The notes under the pieces: model-generated
Database searches by the model: none
What the model was told of the DNA's origin: nothing
What the model saw: the letters and a program-made list of their open reading frames with translations, nothing else
Shown: positions 46,086 to 57,161 of the stretch, one piece after another
Position numbering within the stretch: position 1 is the stretch's first letter
Layout: the number at the start of each line of letters is the position of its first letter
From: Romanomermis culicivorax
Lineage: Eukaryota; Nematoda; Enoplea; Mermithida; Mermithidae
DNA length: 64,000 bases
Direction: 5' to 3'
Assembly (NCBI GenBank): GCA_963922205.1
Contig: CAWUHX010000022.1
Span: forward strand, 1,801,752-1,865,751
Made by a program: the position numbers and the translations under genes

Positions 46086-47511
46086 TTATCACATCAACAG
46101 AGATAGAGATGAGTAATTAATGAATAGTGTTTCATATGAGGGTGCATAATACAATTCCATTTCATGTAAAATCAAACATGCATCCATTTTGAGACAGAAG
46201 TTTGGTGATGATAATTGTGTCAAAGTAGCATGTGCATTGCTGAATCAAAACGTATTTAAAGGCATTTTTGTTTACTTTATCCTGTTGCTTTGTTTGCAGG
46301 AAGTGCGCAATGACTATAACCAGGGCACATATCTACTAAAGGTTTAACATTGAGCTCAATGATAATCTCTAACAAAAAAAAACAACCACATCAGTTTCAA
46401 CAGTTGCATTAACATGTCAATGATATCAAGTGTTTGCTATAATATCGACATCTTCAGGATTATCCGCATCTCAAGCTGTTGGGTTGCAATATTTTCCAAA
46501 ATTTTTTTTATTTTTAGGCTGCAATTCCTGAATCTGGGCTTATACCTTAGTATTAGCTAATCTTAAGCTAGATGTGAGGATCGTTAGTTCTGCAAGAAAA
46601 TAATCTTAACATTGTGATTGGCTGAAACTGAGGATTAATGCTTAACACTTTGAAAATCTTATGACCCAGGTACCTAGTTTTCACAGTACTCGTGTTACTT
46701 AGGTGTTTTGCATACCCAACCTGAGTACTATAACTAAGAACTTGAACATTGGAGTATGTAAGTGTTTTACCCATACAATATTTTGTTAGAAATTCAGGTA
46801 AACAGATTACCTAGTAGCACCCAGGTTTCATTTTTGAAATTGACCTAGGGGTAAGTATACCCAGGCACCAAAATACCTGGGAACTCAGAATTAAACATGT
46901 CTGAGGATCAGTAATGTAATCCAGACATTCAGATTATTCGCAGATTGGGTTAGTGCAACTAACCCAGTTTTTATAGTGCTTAATGACGGCTTTTCAATCA
47001 CAGGCAAAAGTTGAAAAAACAAAATGACTATAATATGCCAGTGGCTCACTGTTTTTCAGCTGACTTACAATGTTATATTGCTACTGGTTTAGCATTTCTC
47101 CACATTTGAGTGGAGTCAACCATTAGCTTGCATATAATTTTCATTCAGGAAGATTTTACTGTGGTTGATACAATGCTATGGTAGAACGAAATGGACAAAG
47201 CTGCAGAATTTACTTTTCCATAGACATGAAAAATTTTTTAATGAAAAAGAATAAAAATCCAATATTACAAAAGTGGCTTTTTCAAACTTTAACTCAAGTT
47301 CTCAAAAATCTGGTCCACTCCTTTTTCTAGCTTATAGCTATAGCTGACATCCAAGCAAGTATATTCTTCTTTTTCTGCCCCTTTGGGGCATAACTAGTAC
47401 TAATATAGATGGAAGAATATGATGCTTGGATGTTAGAAGATCCATATTTTTTTTATCAAGAAATAAACACATTTCTATCCTACCCCTTATGCTGGCTAAC
47501 ACACAGCTGGT

Positions 47512-48965
47512 TAGTCCAAGTTTCATGTTATCTCAAATGTCCCGTTACTCCGAATAATGCTATAAATTCTTTTACTCCAAGTAATGTGATTTTTCGGCAA
47601 AAAATTACTCCATAAATGGTATATGAATCTTCTAAAATTAGATTCTTTAACACTTTAACATAACAACTTGAACTAACACTTAAGTAAAACACAGACGAAA
47701 GAAAAAGAAATACTAAGAAAGTATAAGACAAAGAAAGAACATAAACCAAAACAAAATAAAGACACAGGCAACAAAAGAAAAATGATACTTAAAAAAAGAT
47801 AAGACATAAAGGAAATAAAGAAGACTGAAGAAAAAAATAAAACAAGAAGAAAAGTAGTGTGGCACTGAAACAGCCGGTGCCAGTGCCCAAATGACTCAGG
47901 AACTGGCCTCGAAAAACATTGGTGCCAAAATGGCAATAGCAAAACATGCATTTCCGTACTTTGCATGGCATTCATATTGGTCTGTCTTTAGGAAAACTGC
48001 TGTGCAATGATGAAACTTGAGAAGCAAGAATATATACTTTGGGCCAGCAACTGGATTATATGACTTTTCAAAAAAATGAATCACACTGATTTTTTGATAC
48101 AACATGAGTGCAGGAGATTACTCATAGTTTCCCCTGTAGCACACTTTAAAAAATACCTTTTTTATACATGATAGCCATTTGAACATGCTATCGAACAATA
48201 GATATTGTGTTTACACAATTTGCACATATATTTGCATCCCAGTGTAACCTGAAAAAATCATTTTTTGAGTATCCTTCCAAATATTGTTGTGATCTTTTGA
48301 ACAGCTTGCAGTTTAGTGCAAAGCAAATAGACATAGATGGACTATAAGGTGGTGTGTAAGAGTATGTGGGAAACCAAAGGATGCAATGTGGTGGAAGTTG
48401 TGTGCAATAAAAACTCACAAAATTATTTTAAAAAGTCAAACCATCTGCATTTTGTTATAATTTTGTAATAAATTTTTAATTGTCAAAAAATTATTTTTAA
48501 AATTAGCTATAAATCTAATGAGAATAATTATACATATAGTTACCCTGTAATGTTCATTACAGATCATTTAAACTACAGAATAAAAACTTTAACTATATGA
48601 GTTGAAAAATTTTTATCATTCTATGAAATTTTTTTCTGTAAAAACCTGCCACAACTTTTGAATGCTTGCTTTCCCTGTTGTTTAAGTAAAAATGCCTGAC
48701 AGAAGAAGTTTTGGAATGGCCATGCATTAACTATTCACATGAGATATTCTATCATTGAGTCGAATTTACATATTGAAATACTTTTAAATGATTAGCTACA
48801 AAATGATCATTTCAATTTTGTTGCAATTTTAACAATTAATAGCATTCTTGGAATAACGGGACACTTAAGGCTATGGGACACATGGAGTAATAGGCATTTA
48901 AAAATAGATTTATAGCCTTCTTGGTGTAACGAGACATTTGAAGTAAGGGGACGCAACGCAGCAGA
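47512..48965. repeat. Imperfect inverted-repeat element
   Basis: The left segment CAAATGTCCCGTTACTCCGA and ATGCTATAAATTC is mirrored at 48870-48960 (GAATTTATAGC-like, TAACGAGACATTTG). The interior is AT-rich with A-rich reading frames (47640-48110) that do not resemble proteins. Confidence 0.5.
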
Positions 48966-49099
48966 ATTGCTGTGCTATGCATGCATTGTACATGTACAAA
49001 TTTATAATTTTTCTACTGCCGAAAACATATCAACAAACCAGAAATATTTTAAAACTCATATTTTCTACATCAGGAACTACTTTGCAAAATTGATCAAAT

Positions 49100-51640
49100 T
49101 AGACACTGCATGTTACAATAAACACAAATGATTATACGCAAAAAACATCATGAAGAATCTGAGACAGGCTTAGGAGTTAGGATTGCAGAAAATCATCAGA
49201 GTTTCCTAGAAAGTCATCTGAGACATTGTAATTTGATAGAACCTTTTTTGGAATTTTTTAATGTTGTGCTTTATCTTTCCCTTGATGACATGGTCCTTAT
49301 TGCGGTCAATGATCTTTTGGTTTTGATGCCAGATGTCTTTAAAATTTGGTTGGTTTGTAAGATAAGTGATTAGAATTGGTGTGAATTAGTAATGTATAAA
49401 AAATAGGTTGTATTACTGTACATAATTTCATTTTTGTGAGGTATTTTTGGGTGTGTCTGGTTTCTATCATGTTGATGCTCCTCTACATTTTCCCAAGTCT
49501 TGCATAAGCATTTTGTTTTTGAACATTCCTGCACCAAAATCCATTATTGGTCCAATTAGGAATCGTTACATAATAGTATCACACATCAAAGATCAAGTCA
49601 CACAAAGATGCACATTCCCAAGAAATACAGTACACGCATAGTCTTAAAAACGCCTACTCACATAATAAAATGCAAAACCCTGACCCAGATGCAAGTCTTA
49701 AATAGAACAGTAGCCGTCATCACATAGCAGAAGTGTGCATAATAATTAGTGGGAAAAAAGAAGCATGGAGGCATAGAAACAGTAAAGCATACGATAAACT
49801 AGAGCCATGTAGGCATGGTAATAAATCATATAGTAAACTAAGGCATGTAGACATGGAAATAAAGCGTACAGTGAATAGAAGCATGTAAAGATAAAAGCAA
49901 AGAAAAGCAGTAATTGGTCAGAAAGACATAATGAAAGCTGGCCCCTCCCATTTGCCTGAAGGCGTGGTTTAAAGAAGCAATATAAAAGAAGCATAGCATG
50001 ATGAAAAACAGAGAAAGTTTTAGTTTTCATTTAAAATTCTAGAATATCAGTTGTTAGTATTTTATTTTTTGTAAATTGTATTCACACTTGTGTAACAGTC
50101 AAAAATCTTTGTACTCAAATTATTGGAAATTTTGTTGCTGCATTTTATTCTTGTTTTTGGTATCATGCTGCATTTTGCCAGTTGGAATAGTTGAAAGGTT
50201 CGATTTGTAACACCAAATAAAAGTATATCAGAGCCCTGGGCTGAGACACTCCTGAATTAGACGTTACAGGTTGAAGCAAAAAAATATTGTGTTATAAATA
50301 AATCTGTTATAAATCATTGGAATAAATTTGTTATAAATCTTTGAAATTTATTCTTATTGAAAAACCAGCATTTTGATTTACTCTATCAATCATTGTTAAT
50401 ATATTTTATTTCTTTTATTTTTAAAATTTTTTTAATTTTTTCTTATTTGTCCAATATTGTTTCCACTGGCTTAATAAGATATGACAGAAAAAATTGGCCA
50501 AAATAAAATATAGCAAAAAAAATAAGGAAGTGTCCTGTGATCGGATAGCTGGCGTCATCAACCAAATGGTAAAGCAAAGCAAAACATTCAGAAATTCCAA
50601 AAAAATTGTATGAAATTCTCAAATGATTTTCTTGGAAACACTGACGATTTTCTGTAGTCCTAACCCTGTCAAATGTGAACTCAGATTTTTCAAGATAGTA
50701 GTAACACCCACCTGTATAGGTTATATGGTTAAGCATATCACTATCTTTTGTGTATAACCTATAATTTGTCATTTTTGGTCGATTTATAGGTTATATGGTA
50801 AACATATACTGTTGATTTAATGTCAATTCATAGGTTATATGGTAAACATATACAGTCGATTTTTTCCTCGATTTATAGGTTATATGGTAAAGCATACAGG
50901 TTTGGTAGTTACCGTAATAGTAGAATTAGGAAAATTTTTGGATTATGGTAATAGTAGAGTTAGGGTAATAGTCATGTTACTGTAGGTGGAAAAGGAAAAT
51001 TGATGTTGACCAAAAAAATGGAAAAAGAAAACTGAAGTAAACAAAAAATCGAAAAGAAATAAAAAACAAAAAAGAAAGCATGTATAAAAATGACTTCCTC
51101 CATGGGCAGAGGAAGTCTTTCAAAAATTTGTGCCCCCGGATCCCCTTTGACAAAAGGGCACCACCTGCAGGTGTGAATATGCTCTGAGGTCCCATTCCTG
51201 AATGATCGTTCCAGTCAGTAAATGTCAGATTGGTCAGATTGGTCAGTAATGGTCCATTCTAGGAGTAAAATCTCAAAATAGCCAATACGCGATGAAATAT
51301 TATTCCTATGGGTGCATGTGTATAAGGTTGATTACCTGCGAAAAATGACCAAAAAAACTCTTTCATAGAAAAATGACCAGAATGAGATCTCTTATGAAAA
51401 ATGACAAGAAAAGCTTGATATAAAAAACATGTAGAAAACTGGAGACACTTTAGATGCAAAAAGGAACTGTCCTTGGTGTAGAAACCATAATTGATACTAC
51501 AAAAAAAGATGAAGGAAAGAAAGAAAGAAAGAGAACACAGAGGGCATATACACAAAAACTGTACCAGAGGTTAAAGGTCTACTAAATCATCCAGGCTAGA
51601 CATACATACAGGATACTCTCTCTATAGAAATTGATACATC
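49100..51640. other. AT-rich stretch with an inverted pair of protein-like arms
   Basis: The plus frame at 49140-49340 and the minus frame at 50700-50540 encode related peptides (AENHQSFLESHLRHCN against TENRQCFQENHLRISY; VDD or LDD plus hydrophobic runs follow). They are therefore diverged inverted copies about 1.2 kb apart. Neither has an assignable domain. 51000-51640 has only low-complexity frames and a GAAA-rich tract (51505-51535). Confidence 0.45.
50712..50905. repeat. Short tandem repeat, TTATAGGTTATATGGTAAACA
   Basis: Four copies of a core ATAGGTTATATGGT(T)AA(A/G)CAT at about 50716, 50786, 50829 and 50874, spaced 43-70 bp. Confidence 0.7.
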
Positions 51641-52000
51641 TTATAATGCATAATGATTTATACAGATAAATGTGTGATTTTGTATACTGACTGTTTTCCA
51701 GAATAATGAAAATAACATAAATTTATATCCATTGTTAAAATCTGCTAAGGAAGACATGTTGGCCAAATCAATTTCCCATTGTTGATCCATAGCTGTAACA
51801 TAAATACAGTTACATGAAAATTTTTTGTTGACTTGTTTATGTAGAGTGTAACTATCTTGTTTCAAGAACCAATCTTTAACATTTTTACGTGTAATTGTTT
51901 TATAGTGTTTTCTAGCCTCAACATATAATTTTTCAATACTAGAAAAAGAAGTTGGATTTCCATGTAAATTTTTGTACAATTTCGAAAGTGAGGTATTCAT
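51641..52000 (-). pseudogene. Maverick/Polinton integrase, N-terminal fragment (older element)
   Basis: ATG at 52000; 119 codons then a stop. The protein begins MNTSLSKLYKNLHGNPTSFS, then VKDWFLKQDSYTLHKQ, and reaches the first part of the catalytic core (DQQWEIDLANMSSLADFNN), keeping the first acidic residue of the DDE triad. The sequence then departs from the family, and the rest of the core is absent downstream to 51600. Its similarity to the integrase at 63141 is only moderate (same motifs, many substitutions), so it belongs to a different lineage. It is the last gene of a minus-strand series with Polinton-like content. Confidence 0.85.
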
Positions 52001-52004
52001 TGTT

Positions 52005-52352
52005 CTAGTACAAAGGAGTACACCTTCTTTTGAGTGATCTTACATTTCTTCGTATTTTCTTTTCTGTTGAGGCTCCTTTACTCAAGAATGAATCCTCTTC
52101 GATATCTTCTTCCCCACTTGAAAATAAGTCAATACCTTTCACAAGCGATCTATTCAACCACTTGAGACTACTGCTTGCCTGATCATCTGATTCTTCAGGT
52201 GGTGTATGGTAGGAGAGTTTCCGAGGTACAGTGAATAACATTTTACATAAAGGATTTCCTATAGCCTCCAAGATTACATTATGTTTTCTTAAAGCATTAG
52301 GAAATTTGGCTACTCCAAAGGGCTGCATAATTTGTGAATGTTTATGCGACAA
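52005..52352 (-). CDS. Hypothetical protein of the decayed Polinton
   Basis: 115 codons ending four bases before the integrase-fragment ATG, on the same strand. The N-terminus has MQPFGVAKFPNALRKH-like sequence, the middle is Ser/Glu/Asp-rich (SGEEDIEEDSF), and the C-terminus is basic (KKIRRNVRSLKRRC). Charge segregation suggests a nucleic-acid or chromatin-binding structural protein, but I do not recognise a family. The first in-frame ATG may lie within the frame rather than at its start. Confidence 0.4.
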   Translation of the reverse strand: MSHKHSQIMQPFGVAKFPNALRKHNVILEAIGNPLCKMLFTVPRKLSYHTPPEESDDQASSSLKWLNRSLVKGIDLFSSGEEDIEEDSFLSKGASTEKKIRRNVRSLKRRCTPLY

Positions 52353-52683
52353 ATAATGTTATGAATCAATCATATGTGTGTTGGGCACCCTGTTGATGGC
52401 AAGTGGCCTTGGGAAATCGCCATACAAATCAAAGAAATGGACGACCAGGGGTGCAGACATTTTTGCATAGAAATGGAGAGCCACAGAAAGACGAAAAAGT
52501 GATAGTGAAATCATTCTTTCACTAATATCATTTTTATTATATTTTGACATATATTTTTGCTGGCATCCATAAAATATTGCCCAGCACTTCCGTCTTTTAT
52601 TTACATACTATCAACTGTGGTTAATCCACATTCTTTTAACATTTCGTTGGACTTATTGATATATATATTTGTTTACTATTTAG

Positions 52684-53010
52684 ATTCTACCGATCGACAA
52701 CAGCGAAGGGCCATTGACCCAGGCGCCAGCTTGCAGTCAGCAAGTTGTGGAAAACCTGCTAGGGGATCCATTCAGGTAAATCTATCCCTGAGGGGATTCC
52801 TTGTCTCATCTAGGAGACTGCGGAGCTCTCTGTTGAGGCCCTGCATTTAAAGTTAGTTTATCTTTGTTGTTGTAGGTCTGGAGAACCGGACTGTTGCACT
52901 ATCACCGAGGCTTAGCCAAGGGAGTAGTTCTAATAGGTCAGTTCAGACCACAAGCCTCTATCTTTTCTTACACTTCTAAGAAAAGACCTGTACAACATGT
53001 GATCCTTTAA
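52684..53010 (+). other. Possible pair of short spliced exons (GC-richer island)
   Basis: An acceptor at 52681-52683, an open frame to the donor at 52776 (CAG/GTAAAT), a 100-bp intron, an acceptor at 52873-52875 (TTGTTGTAG) and an in-phase open frame to TAA 53008-53010. The block 52700-52940 is distinctly GC-richer than its neighbours. However, its end overlaps the minus-strand Polinton gene at 52976-53481, no protein family is recognised, and no upstream exon with a start was seen. Confidence 0.2.
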
Positions 53011-53481
53011 TTAATTTTTCATTAATTAATACTTCACCTTGCTTTTTAACATTTATAATAGGGTTAGGTTCCAGATGTTCAAATAGTAATGATGCTGAAC
53101 CTTTAAATTGTTTAGGAATACAATTGAGTAACTTTTCATCATTCAACCAATTTTTTCTTTTTGTTTCAAATCAGCACCATCATTTTCATTTTCATAATCA
53201 TCAATAACCTTTTGTTTCAAATTTACGATGGTGGGTTGAGCATTTTCATATTCAAAAGTTAAATATTGTGAAAATAATTGCAAGTACATTTTGTATTGTT
53301 CTTCAGGTGTTAATGTATTATACTTTAAAATGCGCTCTAATTCGTTATGATATATATCAACTTGTTTAGCTATACTTATCATTTCATTCGCAGTCGGAAA
53401 AAAAGATGAAGAAGCATGAGAGCTATTCAGCTTATTCAGAACCTCATGCAGAATAAGACAAAATTTACTAGTGAATTTCAT
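52976..53481 (-). pseudogene. Polinton-associated conserved protein, one frameshift
   Basis: The first frame (53481-53143) is helical and starts MKFTSKFCLILHEVLNK. Near 53150 the reading moves to another frame that runs to TAG 52978-52976. The C-terminal part has WLNDEKLLNCIPKQ, a hydrophobic LLFEHL stretch, then GEVLINEKLIKGSHVV. A W..D...L..IPK...LL..L..P.I....GE....G..I.GS pattern is what I recall for a conserved unnamed Maverick protein; the name and function are not certain. One frameshift separates the halves, so it is probably dead. Confidence 0.5.
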
Positions 53482-53905
53482 TTGATAATAATTTCTCTAA
53501 AACAAAAGTTGCTAGTGTAGATAATAAAGCTGGTAATACTAGAATTAAAAATGCTCCACCACTTTGAACAATTCTTGTACGTTTATTACGCCAGTCTTTT
53601 TTCTTGTTTTTTCACTTCTTGTGGCTAAGCAATAATTTATGTTTGGTAAATTTCTTTTTTAACCTAGAAATTAATAGGAATATTACCGTTCAATATGTTT
53701 AAAAAAATTTCGCATATAAAACAGATCAAATCACGGGAAGAATGTTGAAGAAAAACTTTGAATGCAATTTGAATTTTTCAACACATTGAGCTTATGAATA
53801 TATTTCTTTAATCTAGAAGCCTTAAAAAACAGACCATACGATACAAAAAAATATTACAATAATGACCAAATGCTAAATGAACATTGAAACAGTTAATGTA
53901 TTACA

Positions 53906-54226
53906 TTAAGATAGTAATAAAGCTTCATTTTGTATAATAAAATTCAACTGTTCGCATTTATAAAAAGCACACAAATTATTCATATTCATAAAAAACAATT
54001 TATGAGTTGTATCTAGTTTTAAAAAAAGATCTTCTACAAAAATAGAGCGAGGTTCAATCATATCCGATTCCATTAGTAATAATTTAGCAAAACACCAAAA
54101 TTGTGTAACTTTTTTACGTCCCATAGGTAAACCAACTTCACAACGTAAATGATTGCACGCCTTAGCTATGTCTTTGTAAAAAATCTTGGCTTCAGGTGAG
54201 AAACGAGTCCAAAACAAATCAGCCAT
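53906..54226 (-). CDS. Hypothetical protein of the decayed Polinton
   Basis: 106 codons from ATG 54226 with no break: MADLFWTRFSPEAKIFYKD, then RCEVGLPMGRKKVTQFWCF, and a mostly helical remainder ending IIQNEALLLS. No signal peptide, membrane segment or known motif. It lies between the conserved-protein pseudogene and the ATPase remnant on the same strand. It has a plausible coding look but is unassigned. Confidence 0.4.
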   Translation of the reverse strand: MADLFWTRFSPEAKIFYKDIAKACNHLRCEVGLPMGRKKVTQFWCFAKLLLMESDMIEPRSIFVEDLFLKLDTTHKLFFMNMNNLCAFYKCEQLNFIIQNEALLLS

Positions 54227-54693
54227 CTCGCGTTTCTGTTTGTTGATAAGTATTTTACCTCAAATAAAAATAATATTATAATTTAATAAGTAGATAAGTA
54301 ATAGATATAACATTTTTACCTTTTACTTTATTTTGCACCATTCTGACAAAAACTTCAAATGCCGTGGACATTGTAATTGACACAAAACAAGCAAGCAAAT
54401 TATAGAAAAACAACCAACCTCGTTGAAAATTTTGACAAAACTGATGTACTGTAAAATATTTTTTTCTGACTAGGTAATAAATCTACAGTATCAATATATT
54501 GTAACCTAGTACCTTTGATGTACAAGTTTTGAAATTTACTATTACGGCTACAGCAAGAAAATACAGTAGGATTGAAAATATATATTTTGAAACACACTCA
54601 TAATTGCATAAATTGACCATCATTCTCAGGACATTGTAAAATTTTTTCTACAAAACGTAGTAAGGGTGTTATATGCAATTTATAATTTTCCCA

Positions 54694-54921
54694 TTAATAT
54701 TCTCCATCTGTACCATTTTTTGTATTTGGTATCATAAAATCGGTAACATTTACAGTTTCTCCATTCTCATAAAATTGAAAAGGATATTGTACCCATACAA
54801 CAAAAGCAAATATAAAAAGAATTACAGTGAGAATATTAAAAAAAGTGTATTTACTGTATAACTTATTGATAAATAATAAGATCTGACTAACTTGTAAAAA
54901 GGTTTTTGTAAGAATGATCAA
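54694..54921 (-). CDS. Possible small membrane protein
   Basis: 75 codons immediately after the ATPase stop and in its frame; no ATG at the start, so it may be part of a broken longer protein. It has one clear membrane helix (NILTVILFIFAFVVWV) followed by a polar tail with YENGETVNVTDF. Small membrane proteins are common in Polintons, but this one is unassigned. Confidence 0.3.
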   Translation of the reverse strand: MIILTKTFLQVSQILLFINKLYSKYTFFNILTVILFIFAFVVWVQYPFQFYENGETVNVTDFMIPNTKNGTDGEY

Positions 54922-55560
54922 TTATTTGGCTGTATATAAAATCATGTGATCATTGTTAGGAAATATGTTAAATCTAAGTCGATATTTTTCAGGACATGTC
55001 TGTGTAAGATCTATCAATAAATAACCATATGATATACTGGTAGCATCCTCATACACCTCTATGAAATAATTTGAAGTAGTTGGAAAAATCTGTCGAGCCA
55101 GTGTGCCAACTTGTAACCTATCACTAGGGTTTTTTAAAAGAATTAAATATTGAGTGTTTATCCTACTTGTACGCATTCTATCAAAAAATGCATTCTGAAC
55201 TATATGTATAATTGATAGATGATAGTGATGCAATCCTTTAGTAAAAAGTTGAGTTAAATGTTGATCATAGACAAAAGTTGAGTTAAACATTGATCATAAA
55301 CTCTTGCATCATATCATCCATAATTAATAATTTAGGTGTGTCTTTACTTTTTTGAAGTTCATCCAAGTCAGGTGAACCTTAAATAAATCCTACATAAGAA
55401 CATTTTTGAACTAATTCATCGTAAGCTTCTTGCCATTCTGAATAACACCAATTAATTTTTATAAGAGCAGGGTGAATCATTTCTTTAGCAAAAATTACAG
55501 GTTTTTTTACCAAATTATGTTTTTCCTGATTTTCTTGGAGCAGAAACTATGCAGTTGAAT
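54922..55560 (-). pseudogene. FtsK/HerA-type packaging ATPase of a Polinton, multiply broken
   Basis: Family role: motor that packages DNA into the capsid. Walker A (APRKSGKT) is encoded at about 55543-55520 and is followed at once by a stop. The next segment, in another frame, has MIHPALIKINWCYSEWQEAY. Another stop lies near 55380. Walker B (KLLIMDDMM) is at about 55335-55309. A tandem duplication of about 30 bp then adds a stop before the final open frame (55290-54922), which has QYLILLKNPSDRLQVGTLAR and AYGYLLIDL-like YGYLLIDLTQ, typical of the family C-terminus. There are thus at least three disabling changes; it cannot make an intact ATPase. Confidence 0.8.
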
Positions 55561-55591
55561 GGGTGTTTCCATATATAAAACTCTTCAACAT

Positions 55592-55617
55592 CTGACATCT
55601 CTCTCTCTCTCTCTTTC
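55592..55617. repeat. CT dinucleotide microsatellite
   Basis: About 11 CT units just upstream (minus-strand sense) of the ATPase remnant. Confidence 0.8.
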
Positions 55618-55860
55618 ACAACAACAAAAACCAGCCACTTTTTACTTGAACAATTTTGAAAATGATTTTATTTCAAGGGAATTGCTATCTATAATTATCA
55701 AAAATTACAATAGAATAAAACACAGTACAAATGCAAAGCATAAGATATATGATTGTATAAAATAGAATAGTATTACTGTATCCAAAAAAAGATATGCGCA
55801 AAGGATGTATGAGGTTATATATCAATCAAGTACATAAGTAAGTAAGTAAGCAAACATTAA

Positions 55861-56340
55861 TTAATTAAAATTAATTAAGACACACAAAATTATAATGAAC
55901 GTAAGCAAAACTTTACAATATACGATTAATGAACTCACGTAGTGTTTTGACAACAACATCATCATCAAAATCATAATGATAACCTTCATCAATAAAATAT
56001 CCTTAACAATCTTACAACCAGTACTTGTAAGTGGAATACATTGCAATATATCAATCATCTGTTTAAAGGCGCGAACACAATAATAACATTGAACCTGGCC
56101 TATAACATGCTCAAAACAGTCAAGGATAACCCCCATCTTTTCCTATAAATGATCGACCGCTGGTGTAATTGCATTATTATATATGGAATGATGACCCGGA
56201 CAGTGATGATCCTCAATAATTCCTACCTCTTCTGCACAATAACAATCAAAAATACACCCAATAAAGATGTTTTGTATAGCTAGCTCAGCACATATAATTA
56301 TAAACAATTTTTCACCTTTTACTACTTGCTTGTCAAAAAA
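55861..56340 (-). CDS. Possible decayed ORFs of unknown function
   Basis: The minus frame at 56136-55861 starts MGVILDCFEHVIGQVQCYYC and has six Cys before a hydrophobic C-terminus. Just upstream (about 56330-56160) another minus frame is Cys/His-rich (CIFDCYCAEEVGIIEDHHC) and ends in a stop. The Cys/His content might reflect a zinc-binding protein broken by one stop, but no family is recognised. Confidence 0.25.
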
Positions 56341-56343
56341 CCA

Positions 56344-56679
56344 TCAAATATCTAAACCTGGAACATGTAATTCCCAAATACATTTGGTTTCCACATCCTG
56401 TGAACTTGTATCCAATGCTGAACCATAGTCTTGATCATTGAGGTAGTTGATGAAGAGCTTATTAACAAAAGTCGTTTGAGCACTAACTGTCTTTTGATCT
56501 TCAGTACCATTGGCCTCTTCTCCAATGATTTTTGTAGCATCAGCACCTTCCTCAATGATTTTTGTACCATCATCATCGCCTTTTTCTCCAACGATTTTCG
56601 TACCATCATCACCTTTTCCAGTGATTTTTGTTGCTGAAACATCGGCATCACCATTATCACTTGTTTTGCATTTCATCAT
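56344..56679 (-). CDS. Acidic repeat protein, Polinton region
   Basis: 111 codons. The first two-thirds are four to five imperfect repeats of GDDGTKI(V/I)GE-type; the C-terminus (FVNKLFINYLNDQDYG, then TKCIWELHVPGLDI) is non-repetitive. The frame remains open upstream of the ATG toward 56770. Function unknown. The repeats are DNA-level (about 36-bp unit), so part of the frame may be repeat-driven. Confidence 0.35.
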   Translation of the reverse strand: MMKCKTSDNGDADVSATKITGKGDDGTKIVGEKGDDDGTKIIEEGADATKIIGEEANGTEDQKTVSAQTTFVNKLFINYLNDQDYGSALDTSSQDVETKCIWELHVPGLDI

Positions 56680-56821
56680 TGTTGATTGGTGTTTTACTGC
56701 TGGAGCATTGTACTCATTTGAAATAGCTGGTGCTATTTCATGTATCCTGCTAGTCCAGCGCCAAAATTGCTAGAGAAAAAACAATATAAGCTTTGAAAGA
56801 AAAAACATTTCAATCCTCAAA

Positions 56822-56875
56822 ATTGTTGAAGAAAGAAAGAAAAGAAAGAAAGAAAGAAAAAAAGAAAGAAAAATT
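56822..56875. repeat. GAAA microsatellite
   Basis: A run of about a dozen GAAA/GAAAA units between two minus-strand ORFs. Confidence 0.85.
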
Positions 56876-56903
56876 TATATCAACTCACTTCTTTAGGTAA
56901 ACT

Positions 56904-57161
56904 CTATTTTGTTCCATTAAACAAGTTGGTAAGTTGTACTGTAACCCTGTTGCTCTCGACCATCATCTTATAACCAAGGTTGATGCTGCATTGACCTTCA
57001 TGGGAAAATGTCTTTTCGATTATGTTGACATTGCAACCTAATATACTGTATTGCGGTAGAATGAGTTTGAATCCACGACTGTATGCCTCTTTTGTTTTGG
57101 GGTTGACATTATGAAAATAAATCCACACATATTTACCTTCAACCACTACGAATAATGCCAT
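56904..57161 (-). CDS. Hypothetical protein, Polinton region
   Basis: 85 codons from ATG 57161: MALFVVVEGKYVWIYFHN then NPKTKEAYSRGFKLILPQYS. The peptide alternates short beta-like stretches, has two Cys and ends LTNLFNGTK. It is intact and compact; a small capsid or accessory protein is conceivable but not shown. First gene of the minus-strand series next to the polymerase. Confidence 0.4.
   Translation of the reverse strand: MALFVVVEGKYVWIYFHNVNPKTKEAYSRGFKLILPQYSILGCNVNIIEKTFSHEGQCSINLGYKMMVESNRVTVQLTNLFNGTK

Larger units (their letters stand above)
44546..47394. mobile_element. Long-TIR DNA transposon, copy 2, with insertions
   Basis: The left arm begins ACTAGTTCATTAGAAAATG (44546) and the right arm ends at the inverse near 47394 (TTTGGGGCATAACTAGT). 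Arms of about 180 bp match copy 1 (10729-12862), and the interior matches it in inverse order (46088-46140 against 11838-11880; 46990-47125 against 10920-11040). It is about 0.7 kb longer than copy 1 because of a palindrome cluster and a transposase-like scrap at 44900-46090. Confidence 0.78.
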
